Source: Cytobacillus stercorigallinarum
GTDB lineage: Bacteria; Bacillota; Bacilli; Bacillales; Cytobacillaceae
DNA: 64,000 bases
NCBI RefSeq assembly: GCF_014836495.1
Contig: NZ_JACSQT010000004.1
Location: 228,211 to 292,210 of the forward strand
Direction: 5' to 3'
A program made the position numbers and the translations under genes. How positions within the stretch are numbered: position 1 is the stretch's first letter; every line of letters starts with the position of its first letter. Shown here one piece after another: positions 47,146 to 56,943 of the stretch. The notes under the pieces are model-generated. The model was not told the origin of the DNA, made no database searches, and saw nothing but the letters and a program-made list of their open reading frames with translations.

Positions 47146-47589
47146 ATGTATTCATTTACTGAAGTATGCAAGAAACTAGGGTTAGATAGTCAAACAGTAC
47201 AAAACATGTGTGAAAAAGGAATGTTCCAGGATGCTTATCAAACTGAAAATGGTGATTGGCTGATTCCGGAATATAATTTCATCACCACAAAAAAACAGGA
47301 TGAAAAAGCGGAGAAATTCCTAATGCATATTGATAGAAAAAATTATGGAGGAAGGGATGAAACTGTTATACCTTTTATTCATGCAAAAATAGTGGCTGAT
47401 TATTATAAGGTTACATTAGAAAAAGTGATAAGTTGGATTAAACAAGGGTACCTTTCTGGAAAGCAAATGGAAGGAGAATACTTAGTACCAAAAGAGGAGT
47501 TTGATTACCTTAAATCTAAAAGAGAATCAGATGCAACAGAGGAAGAAATTAAAAAACTACTTGGTTCGGACTATATTGAGGATTGGTAA
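47146..47589 (+). CDS. Helix-turn-helix (excisionase/MerR-like) protein with two HTH units
   Basis: 147 residues. Two separate excisionase/MerR-like HTH modules are visible (FTEVCKKLGLDSQTVQNMCEKGM near the N terminus and ADYYKVTLEKVISWIKQGYLSGKQMEGEYLVPKEEF in the C-terminal half). ATG at 47146 follows AAAAAGGTGA. It is divergent from the unknown cassette and shares its 150-bp regulatory region, so it could regulate the cassette. Confidence 0.7.
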   Translation: MYSFTEVCKKLGLDSQTVQNMCEKGMFQDAYQTENGDWLIPEYNFITTKKQDEKAEKFLMHIDRKNYGGRDETVIPFIHAKIVADYYKVTLEKVISWIKQGYLSGKQMEGEYLVPKEEFDYLKSKRESDATEEEIKKLLGSDYIEDW

Positions 47590-47985
47590 GTAGAAATTGA
47601 GGATTAAATAAATTGTTAGTCCAGAGGAAGTTCAATTCATCCTATTTTCCATTATTACTAAGTAAGCCACCCAGAGCTAAATACTGATTGGCTTTGCGAT
47701 GCTACAGCATACTCAACACTTTTCAGAGGATAAAAAAGTGTTAACACTTCCTAAAATAAACATTGATATAACAAAGGTTCATAGAAAGTAAATGTTATCA
47801 TTGCCTAATTAATTTTACTTTTAAATAATTGTTGAGTGTTAACACATTTTTCTTAGAAAAATATGAATTGCCATTTCTCTATTTAGTTTGTTTCCTCACT
47901 ATATAGAATAGAACCTTTTAAATCTTACTATCCCCTTGAAACAAGGGTTGGAGAATATTGAAGAACCGGTTAATTCTGTAATTTT
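47590..47985. other. Gene-free stretch with two GTGTTAACAC palindromes
   Basis: No gene in 396 bp. The 10-bp palindrome GTGTTAACAC occurs at 47738-47747 and 47836-47845, 98 bp apart, each in an A/T-rich context. Otherwise nothing assignable. Confidence 0.6.
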
Positions 47986-48252
47986 TTATTTAGCCATATA
48001 TTGGAACTCTATCTTTTCACCTTTTAAATCCACTTTCTTTTTCTCCCAACCATAATCAAGCCAAGAAGCACACTGTCTATATTTTTCCGTACGTGAATTT
48101 GACCACCATGTTGGATTCTTTCTAGCAGTTGGTGGTAAATCCCTTTTTAATATATGTTCAATCTCCCTAAAAGTGAATGTTGTCTGTGTAACACCTTTTT
48201 CCACCAGCATGTTTAAGTGTTGACTAAGAGGGTAATAGTCGGATTTACTCAT
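47986..48252 (-). CDS. Small protein, DUF7662-like
   Basis: 88 residues from ATG 48252 with a GAAGGAAGGG site. YYPLSQHLNMLVEKG, FTFREIEHILKRDLPPTARK and WWSNS are a pattern shared by a family of uncharacterised small proteins (DUF7662 as I recall it). Possibly nucleic-acid binding. About 120 bp after the LAGLIDADG gene. Confidence 0.65.
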   Translation of the reverse strand: MSKSDYYPLSQHLNMLVEKGVTQTTFTFREIEHILKRDLPPTARKNPTWWSNSRTEKYRQCASWLDYGWEKKKVDLKGEKIEFQYMAK

Positions 48253-48369
48253 TGCGATCCCTTCCTTCAACTTTATTGAATGTATGGTAACACAAAAATT
48301 CAATATACGTAAGTAATGAAAGAGTTGTGAGTTGTTTGTTGTGTTCAAAGATAAATGAGTGTTTTATCA

Positions 48370-49539
48370 TCATTTGAAAAGAGACTTCCTTTGACTTAAA
48401 TATTTGTTCCACTCATCAAATATTTCTTTTTTTCTATCGAGGAAAACAGTACCCCTATCATAAAGACAATACAAGATATTAAATGCCTTATTATTACCTC
48501 CGAATCTTTGGCGAAAGGCATTTCCTTCATTATCGAATTTATTTGGATTAACATCTAACCATTTACATAAACTTGTTAGGAATTCTTCCGTACCAGTAAA
48601 TGAAACATATACTTGAGGATTGTATGTATTTCTATCAAACTTCTTGATGTTACCATCTCCATCTAAATATCCCCTTATAAAATCATTTACAAATTCTTTT
48701 GGTAGAATGGTTTCGTCTGGAAAGGAAAGATTAAGAGACTTTCTAGGTGTACAGCCATTTTTAATTAAATTTTGCACAAACTTTTTATTATGAATAGCAA
48801 TTCTCTTTGCCATATACTTTTTTCCTTTTAACTTTACTAATTTATCATCAATTTTGGCATCTGTATCAATAAATCTTTTAAACTTCTCAAGATGGTTGAC
48901 ATCTTCGGCTTTTAACCCAAGTTCTAGTACATATCTTCCATTCTCAAATGTTACAGATCCATCTGCATATAAAAACCCAAGCCAATATGCCTTTTCTCCC
49001 GTATCTATGGTTTTAAAAATATCTTCATTTACCTTATACTTTCTAGCTTCTTCAATTGTATCAATCCCCATTTTTTTAAATTCATGTGCCAAGATTGCTC
49101 CATCCAGCTTTACCTCTTTTTTTATTTCCTGTATACTTTTACCTTCGTTGTATAATTCCTTCGCCTGCTTGATTTTTCTTGATGTTTCTTCAGAGCCATT
49201 TGATGGCTTGGTAGCATTTACTTGTATTCCTTGATCTTTTAAATGCAGAGAAAACCCCTGTCTACTAAATCCATACTTCTTAGCTAATTCCCGAATACTT
49301 TTTCCTTCAAGAAACTCAGGGACTGCTTTTTCATACTTTTCATACTTATCATAACCGGAATTTCCTGTTTTAGCTTCTATACCATACCCTTCTTTTTTTA
49401 GATAACTAGCGAGCACTTTTCTGTTTATCTTCAAATGTCTCTCAATTGCCCTCAAAGAAAAACCAGCTAAAAACATCCCCTCCCCAATTAATAATTTCTT
49501 TGTTGTTTCATCCAATAACTCATTAAGATTCTTCCTCAT
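48370..49539 (-). CDS. LAGLIDADG-type endonuclease with N-terminal HTH repeats
   Basis: 389 residues. Two LAGLIDADG-like helices, FLYADGS and GYLDGDGN, each with a catalytic acidic residue, lie at about 210-320. The first 150 residues hold several short HTH-like repeats (SLRAIERHLKINRKVLASYL, SIRELAKKYGFSRQGFSLHL). This is a free-standing gene, not inside an intron or intein as far as I can see. ATG at 49539 with a GGAGG site. Probably a DNA endonuclease of mobile or regulatory type. Confidence 0.75.
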   Translation of the reverse strand: MRKNLNELLDETTKKLLIGEGMFLAGFSLRAIERHLKINRKVLASYLKKEGYGIEAKTGNSGYDKYEKYEKAVPEFLEGKSIRELAKKYGFSRQGFSLHLKDQGIQVNATKPSNGSEETSRKIKQAKELYNEGKSIQEIKKEVKLDGAILAHEFKKMGIDTIEEARKYKVNEDIFKTIDTGEKAYWLGFLYADGSVTFENGRYVLELGLKAEDVNHLEKFKRFIDTDAKIDDKLVKLKGKKYMAKRIAIHNKKFVQNLIKNGCTPRKSLNLSFPDETILPKEFVNDFIRGYLDGDGNIKKFDRNTYNPQVYVSFTGTEEFLTSLCKWLDVNPNKFDNEGNAFRQRFGGNNKAFNILYCLYDRGTVFLDRKKEIFDEWNKYLSQRKSLFK

Positions 49540-50054
49540 CTTATTTACTCCCTCCATTACTTTCCTAAAAAAGTACAACTTGGAATGATTACTAAAATTG
49601 CAATGAAACCCTGTTATCAAATTGGACAATTCAAATAATTTTTATACCTATATACTGAATAGAATTTTTATCCTATGGCAATACTAATAATTTTGACTAT
49701 AGGAAATGGCAAGAGTTTTATTGACTAAGATTTGAGGGAAAGCACTGGAAAGAATACTGATTCAATAGCGTGAGGAAACCAACTGAAAAAGAACTGGAGT
49801 CAGACTGAACCCTTACTGGACAAAGGATTGGAGGAATAAAGAATTTAAAAGGCGACTGGATATGGATTGAATTTGATTGAAAAGTGGGATTGGGTTACGA
49901 TTGGATACACACAGAATATCGCATAAAAAAACCGAAGGACTGCCGGGAAAAATACCGGAAAAAACCTTCGGATTGGGAACATAATTTTATTTAGAGACCG
50001 ATTATTATATCTGAGGAACCGAAACTTTTTATTGGGATACTTAGATAGTTGATG
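49540..50054. other. Gene-free region with a diverged copy of the end-repeat family
   Basis: 515 bp. Positions 49727-49925 share short blocks with the repeats at 51.4, 52.2 and 54.2 kb (ACCCTTACTGGACAAAGGAT followed by GGAGGAAT). It lacks the TnsB-like sites. A terminator hairpin (49932-49971) and the CCTTCGGATTGGGAACAT segment end the region. Confidence 0.65.
49932..49971 (-). terminator. Terminator of the EcsC-like gene
   Basis: Outer stem CCGAAGG / CCTTCGG and inner stem CCGG / CCGG; T-run on the minus strand. A degenerate copy of the arm and its flank (CCTTCGGATTAGAAACAT) recurs at 51097, so gene and terminator are bracketed by a short direct repeat. Confidence 0.7.
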
Positions 50055-50921
50055 TTATTCGTGTTGATCTTTATCTTGATCGTTATCTTTATCTGAATGG
50101 TCTATAATCTGCTCATCTATCTCTTCAAATTCTATGTCAATGATGTCTGGCATTTCTCTCTTGATTTCATCCATGTCCTTTTGAAATTCTTTTGTTGAGT
50201 AGTTTAAAGAATCATACATTGTATTTCTTAAACGGTTTCCCATTTTAGTCATAGATGAATAAGTTAGACCACCAGAAACTACTCCTCCAATAACAGGAAT
50301 TACTTTAGAAACCCCTTTTGCAAATGTATCTTTTGTCATCTTAACTCCAATAAGAGCTGCAATTTTCTTAACAATAGGATAGTAGAATGTTTTAGTTAAT
50401 GCCTTTTGAGGTAGCCTTTTTAATGCCTGTTGTGCCATTTTGGAAGAAATCACTTTTAAGGTCGAAGCAGCACCCCCTACACCAAACATAACACCAAGGA
50501 ATAGAATTAATTCACTTCTCACTCGCTCCAAGTCTAGTTCATCATCATCCCAAAAGTCCCTGTATCCAAACATATAAGCTAGTTCTTGTGATAAACGTAA
50601 AGCTACTCCGAAAAACTGAAGAGTGTCAGCAGGAATTGTGGCAGCCATAGCCCACCCACCAGGTAGACCAGCCGCAAACGATGTACCAGAACTTTGTAAC
50701 GTTCTTTTATTTACGAGGGATTTTGCCATTCTGTTAATTTTGTCAGCAGCGATTCCTACTTCTTGTGGTCCTTTATCAATCAAGATAGGGATCATATCCG
50801 AGCTTAATTTATCACCGAATGTTTTTACCAAAAATTCTTTTCTATTTACTTTAACACCTGGCATCTTTAATGCGTTTGCTATAATCAATTCGACATTTGT
50901 AGACTCTCCATTATTAGCCAT
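50055..50921 (-). CDS. EcsC-family protein
   Basis: 288 residues. The EcsC-type central segment (GGWAMAATIPADTLQFFGVA, then LRLSQELAYMFGYRD) and the glycine-rich VIPVIGGVVSGGLTYSSM are visible, so it is likely membrane-associated; the family's function is unsettled (B. subtilis EcsC is encoded with an ABC transporter). The C-terminus is Asp-rich. Isolated here, with a direct-repeat bracket. Confidence 0.75.
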   Translation of the reverse strand: MANNGESTNVELIIANALKMPGVKVNRKEFLVKTFGDKLSSDMIPILIDKGPQEVGIAADKINRMAKSLVNKRTLQSSGTSFAAGLPGGWAMAATIPADTLQFFGVALRLSQELAYMFGYRDFWDDDELDLERVRSELILFLGVMFGVGGAASTLKVISSKMAQQALKRLPQKALTKTFYYPIVKKIAALIGVKMTKDTFAKGVSKVIPVIGGVVSGGLTYSSMTKMGNRLRNTMYDSLNYSTKEFQKDMDEIKREMPDIIDIEFEEIDEQIIDHSDKDNDQDKDQHE

Positions 50922-51194
50922 GCTATTAACCCTCTCTCATATTAGCGACGTTTTAATATTTATGGTATTCGTTTCATAATTCAAAGATTCAGAACTTGTA
51001 TAACTAGACAACGCCTTTTTAGTCATTTGTTCTGGAGTTTTTCTTTCATACTCTGCAATTTTATCACGAAGGCTGACAAGACAAAACAGGAAAGAACCTT
51101 CGGATTAGAAACATAATTTTTAGAAACGTTATTTTTCTTTTGGCACAGGAAAAGTGGAATTTTTTTTCAGAAACTTAGGTGATAAAAATGAACT

Positions 51195-51806
51195 CTTTCT
51201 TTTCTCTCCTTTTTCTTCTTTCTACTATATTCCCCTGTCTTTTTGTCCTTCCCCGCCCCTCCTCTCCCTCTCACTCCCCTCAAATCCTTGCGGCTCTAAG
51301 TCCCATCCCTCTTTCCTCTTCTCTCCCCCACTCTTTCTTCTGCTTTATTGTTCTTCCCCAAAACCCCCATTTTTGCCCTCTTTTTTCCGTTCTGGCTTGT
51401 ATCGAATATTCGGACAATGTTATTAAGTTCGTACCGAACTGAGAGAAGAATCAGGAGAAAAGAATGGAAAAAATGCAAAGAAACTACTGAAAAAGTATTG
51501 AAACCCTACGGGTTTATATAGTGAGGAAAACAACAGAATAGAACAGAGTAAAATTGATAAAAGATGACTGCAACCCTTATTGGACATGGGATTGAGGAAA
51601 TATTGAACTAAACAAAAAGACTAGATCACTAATGGACCCAGCCTCGAATTTTTTATTGATTTTTTATTGAAAAAACTGCTTGAGTAACGATTGGTTACAT
51701 AATAGACTGCTCGCTGCTCTTCCCGCTTCCTTTGCCGTTTGGATACCAACTATTTAACAGTAGGTACCGACTTTTTAGCATGTGGAAGAGGAAAGTAGCA
51801 GGGACA
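51195..51806 (-). mobile_element. Putative Tn7-like right end, copy A
   Basis: Read on the minus strand from 51806 it starts TGTCCCTGCTAC. Tandem sites follow, GCTAAAAAGTCGGTACC and CTGTTAAATAGTTGGTATCC (51742-51781), the second sharing AAATAGTTGG with the TnsB site of Tn7 (AAAATAGTTGGGAACT). They read from the tip inward, as in Tn7R. The 600-bp interior is T/C-rich. Tip position is inferred. Confidence 0.65.
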
Positions 51807-51934
51807 TATTATTTCCACCAGGATTGCCTTCGTAAATTCCACAGTCACAACTTGAATACATTCCATCCTGAATTGAAACGCAAAATTTCAATTGAATCCC
51901 ATTGAAATACATTTTATTTACCGATCCAACTCTT

Positions 51935-52522
51935 GCTTCATCCCTTTACTTCCTTCTACTATATTGCCCTGCTAAAAAGTCCTTCCCCGTCTTCCTCTCC
52001 CTCTCACTCCCCTCAAACCCTTGCGACTCTAAGCCCCACCCTTCTTATCTTGCCTTTTTTCTTCATTCCATTCTGCTACATAGTTCTTCCCCAAAACCCC
52101 CATTTTCGCCCTCTTTTTTCCGTTCTGGGTCGTATCGAATATTCAGACAATGTTAAAAAGTTCTTCCATAATGGAGGGAAGAATCAAGAGAAAAGATTGA
52201 AAAAACACGTTGAGAAATACACGAAAAAGAACTGAAACCCTACGGGTTTATGCAGTGAGGAAAACAACATATTAGAAGAGAGAAAAGAATGAGCAAGGAT
52301 GATTGAACCCCTACTGGACAAGGGATTGAGGAGATATTGGACAAAACAAAAAGACTGGACCACTATTGGATCCAGCCTGAAATATAATTGATTTTACGAT
52401 TGAAAAATGATTGAGTACATATTGTTCGCCTGCTCTTTTTTCCTCACTCTTCCTTCCGCTCTGGATACCAACTATTTAACAGTAGCTACCGACTTTTTAG
52501 CATGGAGAAGAAGAATAAGACA
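51935..52522 (-). mobile_element. Putative Tn7-like right end, copy B
   Basis: Same arrangement as copy A: tip TGTCTTATTC at 52522, TnsB-like pair at 52464-52503 with AAATAGTTGG. Copies B and C share CTGTCTTATTC and then diverge outside it, which marks the boundary. Confidence 0.65.
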
Positions 52523-52625
52523 GCTACATACTTCAACAAACGCCACGTTAACGGAACAACACAAAGGTTACACTTCATCAATTTTTCAACATTTATTAGG
52601 GATGATGAGCAAGAACAATCTTTTT

Positions 52626-53000
52626 TTACTTGGTTAAATTAAAGCTTTGCTCAATTAATTTATAAATTTCTCCTTTTGAATCGGTACGTTCTAAAACAAG
52701 TGAAACCCAATTTTCTTTATCCATATGATATCCATATAAAATGTTTTTTCCATTTCTTAAACTATCACTAATTTCGGGGGGACATTTTAAATTTAAAACA
52801 TCAATTTTATCATTACCATCTAATCCTAATTTTTCTGAGGGAACATTCATGATTAAACCATACCATCTTCCGTTAGATTCATGTCTTAAAGCAGCATAGT
52901 TTGGAAATTTTTGAAATGGATAATCAGGCGATGTCCCGTAGTTTTCTTTGACATGCTTAAAGATATCTTCTCTTGTCAATATCCTGGATAATCCCTCCAA
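52626..53000 (-). CDS. MmcQ/YjbR-family protein
   Basis: Up to 124 residues from a TTG start (a TTG at 52979, seven codons in, matches the family start MTREDIF better). The family core YAALRHESNGRWYGLIMNV and the C-terminal YGYHMDKENWVSL are clear. Small DNA-binding-like proteins of unknown role. It follows the aldo/keto reductase gene by about 115 bp; the two may be cargo of end C. Confidence 0.8.
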   Translation of the reverse strand: MEGLSRILTREDIFKHVKENYGTSPDYPFQKFPNYAALRHESNGRWYGLIMNVPSEKLGLDGNDKIDVLNLKCPPEISDSLRNGKNILYGYHMDKENWVSLVLERTDSKGEIYKLIEQSFNLTK

Positions 53001-53116
53001 CCCTTCTATTATCTATAGTTCAAAAATATCTAATTCAGCGTTTCCAACCAAATATCATATCAAAACGATATTCATTTTTTGAACGAATACTACACGATGT
53101 TTATATATTGTCCTGC

Positions 53117-53971
53117 CTATACATATTCGTGATATTCATTCGGGTCCTGCCCTTCTACACGTCCGGCTTCTCCTTTATCCAATGAATCAATTCTTTCAAT
53201 ATCCTCAGGTGCTAATTCAAAGTTGGTACTATTGAAGTTATCTTTTTGATGCACGGGATTACTGGATTTTGGTATAGAAAATACGTCTGCTTGGTAATTC
53301 CAATTTAAAATAATCTGCGCCGGGCTTTTATCGTACTTATCCGCAATTTCTTTAATTGTGTTATTTTTTAGCACGTCATTCAGATAACCTCTACCAAAAG
53401 GGCTCCAAGATTCAGTAAGAATGCCCCGTTTTTTATTTTCTTCTACCATACGATTATTATTAAAATACGGATGACGCTCCACCTGGTTTGTAGCAGGTGT
53501 CACACCTGTTGCCTCGATAATGTCGTCCAGATGATCTGGTTCAAAGTTTGAAACGCCAATGGTTCTGATTAACCCTTGTTTTTGAGCATCCACTAAAGCC
53601 TTCCAAGCTTCTACATACTTGCCGTCCTTAGGGTTGGGCCAATGAATTAAATACTTGTCAAAATATTTTAATCCAGTGCGGCGTAGAGATTCTTGAATAA
53701 AGATAAATGCCTTGTCATATTCATGGTAAGCACCGGGCAATTTCGTACTAATCAAAATTTCTTCTCTGGGCAGTGCGGACCGACGCACAGCTTCACCGAC
53801 AATCCCCTCATTGTCGTAGTTTGTTGACGTATCGATTAAGCGATGTCCTATATTGAAGGCGTTTAAAATTTCAAACGTACCCTGATCTCCGTTAATACCG
53901 ATCGTACCTAATCCCACAAAAGGAAGTTCTGTACCATCATTTAGAGTAAAACCATTATTATTTAAAGTCAA
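53117..53971 (-). CDS. Aldo/keto reductase
   Basis: 284-residue NADPH-dependent oxidoreductase. TIM-barrel motifs: LGTIGINGDQGTFEILNAF, DTSTNYDNEGIVGEAV with the catalytic Asp and Tyr, the Lys in ISTKLP, the His in LIHWPNP, IGVSNFEPDHL and the C-terminal IPKSSNP. Length and motifs are typical. Substrate unknown; such genes are frequent island cargo against reactive carbonyls. Confidence 0.9.
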   Translation of the reverse strand: MTLNNNGFTLNDGTELPFVGLGTIGINGDQGTFEILNAFNIGHRLIDTSTNYDNEGIVGEAVRRSALPREEILISTKLPGAYHEYDKAFIFIQESLRRTGLKYFDKYLIHWPNPKDGKYVEAWKALVDAQKQGLIRTIGVSNFEPDHLDDIIEATGVTPATNQVERHPYFNNNRMVEENKKRGILTESWSPFGRGYLNDVLKNNTIKEIADKYDKSPAQIILNWNYQADVFSIPKSSNPVHQKDNFNSTNFELAPEDIERIDSLDKGEAGRVEGQDPNEYHEYV

Positions 53972-54139
53972 AACCTCATCTCCTTTTAAAAATTTTGCAA
54001 TGTAAGTTGAGATTGGAAATAGCTATTTCCATGATGTCCATAATTACAATACCCGATTTAAAAAATCCTACACCAACCGGAATTGATAGTTATGCCTTTG
54101 TTACTTTCTTGGTTTCTCACTAAATCCCCTCCATCCTTC

Positions 54140-54539
54140 CTCCTCCAACGGTCCATCCCCTCTTTTACGCCTGAAGGCAATGGTATTAAGTTCGTACCAA
54201 TGATGGAGAAAAGAAAGGAAATGCAGCCCTTTTGGGACGGTTTTACGGTTGGGAAAACACACTGAAAAGAGATTGGAAATCCTACGGATTTTTGTATGGG
54301 CGAAACGATTTCACCCCTATTGAATAAGGGATTGAAGGAATATTGGAGACAAAGAAAAGGGACTAAGTCCTATTGGACCCGCCCCGAATTAATATTGATT
54401 TTTTATTTAAAAAAACCAATTGAAATACGATTGAGTACATAAAGATCTGCCGCTGCTCTCCCCGCTTCCTTTGCCGTTTGGATACCAACTATTAAGCAGT
54501 AGGTACCGACTTTTTAGCATGGGGAAGAGGAATAAGACA
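54140..54539 (-). mobile_element. Putative Tn7-like right end, copy C (nearest glmS)
   Basis: Tip TGTCTTATTCC at 54539; TnsB-like pair at 54481-54520, the second site reading CTTAATAGTTGG (one change from copies A and B). Interior blocks match A and B (for example ACCCCTATTGAATAAGGGAT). Its tip is about 118 bp from the glmS stop, further than the 25 bp of Tn7, and just outside the glmS terminator. Confidence 0.65.
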
Positions 54540-54553
54540 GTTGAATAACAAAA

Positions 54554-54592
54554 ACACCCGTTCGCTTATTTTAATTATAAGCGAACGGGTGT
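54554..54592 (-). terminator. glmS terminator
   Basis: Perfect 16-bp stem ACACCCGTTCGCTTAT / ATAAGCGAACGGGTGT with a seven-base loop; four Ts follow on the minus strand. Confidence 0.9.
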
Positions 54593-54657
54593 AAATAGTT
54601 AAATATTTAAACAACCTTATTATTCAAACACAAATTCTAAAATCCAACAAAATCCTC

Positions 54658-56457
54658 TTATTCAACAGTAACCGACTTAGCCAAGTTCCTCGGTTTATCT
54701 ACATCACAGTCACGGTGTAGAGCAGCGTAATAAGAAATCAACTGCAATGGAATAACTGAAACAAGTGGTGAGAGCATTTCGTGTACTTCTGGAAGGACGA
54801 ATGTGTCACCGTCTTGGTCTAGGCCTTTCATTGAGATGATGCATGGGTTAGCGCCACGTGCGACGACTTCTTTGACGTTGCCGCGGATGCTTAGGTTTAC
54901 GCCTTCTTGGGTTGCTAGGGCGATGATTGGTGTACCGTCTTCGATCAGAGCAATGGTACCATGTTTAAGTTCTCCTCCAGCAAAGCCTTCTGCTTGGATG
55001 TAAGAGATTTCTTTTAGTTTTAATGCGCCTTCAAGGCCTACGTAGTAATCAATGCTACGGCCGATGAAGAAGGCATTTCTTGTTGTTGATAGGAAGCTAC
55101 GTGAGATGTCTTCGAATGTTTCTTTTGAATCACATAGGGTTTCCATCGCGTTTGCAACAATACCTAGTTCTTTTACAAGGTTAAATTCTAATTTACGACC
55201 TTTAGCAATCGCTGTGACCTCTGCTAAGATCGCTAATACCGCTACTTGGGCAGTGTATGCCTTTGTAGAAGCGACAGCAATTTCTGGTCCAGCATGTAAT
55301 AAGAGCGTGTAGTCTGCTTCACGGGATAAGGTTGAGCCAGGGACATTTGTAATCGTTAATGCCGGATAGCCCATTTCTTTTACACTAACTAATACTGCAC
55401 GGCTATCAGCTGTTTCACCGCTTTGTGAAATAAAGATGAATAACGGCTTTTCTGATAGCAACGGTGTGTTATAAACAAATTCACTTGAGATATGCACTTC
55501 AACAGGAACTTTCGCTACTTTTTCAATATATTGCTTACCGACTAATCCAGCATGGTAAGACGTACCGGCAGCGATAATGTAGATACGATCCGCACTGTTC
55601 ATAGCGTTAAGAATCTCGCCATCAATCGCTAGCTCTCCTTGGTCATTCTGGTATTTTTGAATGATCTTGCGAAGAACAAGTGGTTGCTCATCGATTTCTT
55701 TTAGCATGTAGTGAGGGTATGTTCCTTTTTCAATATCGCTTGCATCAAGTTCTGCTGTATAAGGGGCACGTTCAATTGTTTCCCCTTTAAGGTTCTTAAT
55801 CGTTACACCGTCTTTTGTGACCATGACCATTTCTTTATCCATTAGTTCTACATATTGATCTGTAATTTGGATCATCGCCATCGCATCAGATGCCACGACA
55901 TTGAATGCCTCTCCTAAACCGACTAATAATGGACTTTTGTTTTTCGCTACATAGATCGTGCTTCTATCTTCATTATCAACAAGTGCAAGTGCATAAGAGC
56001 CTTTAAGCTGTTTCAATGTTTTGCGGAAAGCTTCTTCAGTGCTTAATTCTTTCGCAAATTGATCAATCATTTGTACGATAACTTCAGTGTCTGTTTCACT
56101 TTTCAACTCTACACCTTGTAAGAATTCACGCTTCATCTGTTCATAGTTTTCAATTACACCGTTATGAACAAGTGTGTAACGACCTGAATTACTTTGATGA
56201 GGGTGTGCATTTTCTTGACTAGGTACACCATGTGTTGCCCAACGTGTATGACCGATTCCTGTATTCGCTAAAACTTTTTCGTCTACAATCGCACGAAGGT
56301 CAGCAATTCTACCTTTTTCTTTAAAAACTTGCACGCCAGCCTCATTAACTACTGCAATACCTGCAGAATCATAGCCTCTATATTCTAGCTTTTCTAAGCC
56401 TTTTAATAAAATTTCCTTCGAATCTTGGTTACCAATATATCCAACAATACCGCACAT
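54658..56457 (-). CDS. glmS: Glutamine-fructose-6-phosphate aminotransferase GlmS
   Basis: Makes glucosamine-6-phosphate from fructose-6-phosphate and glutamine, first step to UDP-GlcNAc. 599 residues. N-terminal glutaminase with nucleophile C2 (MCGIVGYIG); C-terminal SIS domains ([24 protein letters not shown]). The stop-proximal coding end NLAKSVTVE is the conserved TnsD target. Preceded by a glmS ribozyme. Intact despite the island at its 3' side. Confidence 0.97.
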   Translation of the reverse strand: MCGIVGYIGNQDSKEILLKGLEKLEYRGYDSAGIAVVNEAGVQVFKEKGRIADLRAIVDEKVLANTGIGHTRWATHGVPSQENAHPHQSNSGRYTLVHNGVIENYEQMKREFLQGVELKSETDTEVIVQMIDQFAKELSTEEAFRKTLKQLKGSYALALVDNEDRSTIYVAKNKSPLLVGLGEAFNVVASDAMAMIQITDQYVELMDKEMVMVTKDGVTIKNLKGETIERAPYTAELDASDIEKGTYPHYMLKEIDEQPLVLRKIIQKYQNDQGELAIDGEILNAMNSADRIYIIAAGTSYHAGLVGKQYIEKVAKVPVEVHISSEFVYNTPLLSEKPLFIFISQSGETADSRAVLVSVKEMGYPALTITNVPGSTLSREADYTLLLHAGPEIAVASTKAYTAQVAVLAILAEVTAIAKGRKLEFNLVKELGIVANAMETLCDSKETFEDISRSFLSTTRNAFFIGRSIDYYVGLEGALKLKEISYIQAEGFAGGELKHGTIALIEDGTPIIALATQEGVNLSIRGNVKEVVARGANPCIISMKGLDQDGDTFVLPEVHEMLSPLVSVIPLQLISYYAALHRDCDVDKPRNLAKSVTVE

Positions 56458-56581
56458 ACTTCTTCCTCCTAATGTAGAAGGGGCAAGAAGCCTTTAAGGG
56501 CGTACTTGCCCCTTATCTCCGTATTTTTTCAATGTGAAAGTAAGGCATGACATAGATGCCTTTCCTTTCTATATTTATGGC

Positions 56582-56735
56582 ATTCATCTCTCTTTGTCCA
56601 TTAGGTTACCCTAATGATTTAAAGACATGATTACGGTTGTGCTTTTCAACCGGGAGGTACCCGCCGATGCTTCGATAAACCTCCTCCTCGTCAACTAACC
56701 TTCCATATCCGTTCAAAGATTAGCCCGGGCGCTTT
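56582..56735 (-). ncRNA. glmS ribozyme-riboswitch
   Basis: On the minus strand the leader contains AGCGCCCGGGC, GTTGACGAGG, GGTTTATCGA, CGGCGGGTACCTCCCGGTTG and GGTAACCTAATGGACAAAGA, matching the conserved core of the GlcN6P-activated self-cleaving ribozyme. It gives feedback control of glmS. Cleavage would be near 56734. A separate hairpin (AAGGGGCAAG / CTTGCCCCTT, 56484-56521) is between the ribozyme and the glmS ribosome site. Confidence 0.93.
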
Positions 56736-56892
56736 AATTATGAAATTGTTCTTCTAAACCACCTTTCTTTTTTATATACAAAAACATGATAAGCATAACC
56801 GATACGCTGTTGAAAGTCAACGAATAACCATCAATTAAAAGGTATTTATTACTATAAATGGAAGTTTATCATGCTTTTTTCATACATAAATA

Positions 56893-56935
56893 AAATATGC
56901 ATAAGAAAACAGAAGCGTTCCCTTATGCATCATTA
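56893..56935 (-). terminator. Probable glmM terminator
   Basis: ATGCATAAG / CTTATGCAT arms; the minus strand continues ATTTTATTTAT. Placed just after glmM. Confidence 0.6.
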
Positions 56936-56943
56936 TTACACGC

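Larger units (their letters stand above)
50922..52625. other. Gene-free region holding Tn7-like end repeats A and B
   Basis: 1.7 kb with no credible gene. Two related blocks, A (about 51195-51806) and B (about 51935-52522), share long identical tracts such as TTCTTCCCCAAAACCCCCAT and GAAACCCTACGGGTTTAT. Apparent open frames here are low-complexity artefacts of the repeats. A degenerate terminator-like copy sits at 51090-51120. Confidence 0.75.
53972..54657. other. Gene-free region between the reductase and glmS
   Basis: 686 bp without a gene. It contains Tn7-like end C (about 54140-54539), then 14 bp, then the glmS terminator (54554-54592). Confidence 0.75.

Noticed and set aside
51154..51478. 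Proline/serine-rich open frames on both strands
   Set aside because: Low-complexity frames created by the T/C-rich interior of the transposon-end repeats; no ribosome site, and the same type of frame recurs in copy B.
51902..52235. Two overlapping plus-strand frames
   Set aside because: Same repeat family as above, so shared repeat sequence and not a gene.
54083..54265. 60-residue plus-strand frame near end C
   Set aside because: It lies within the repeat C interior and has no ribosome site.
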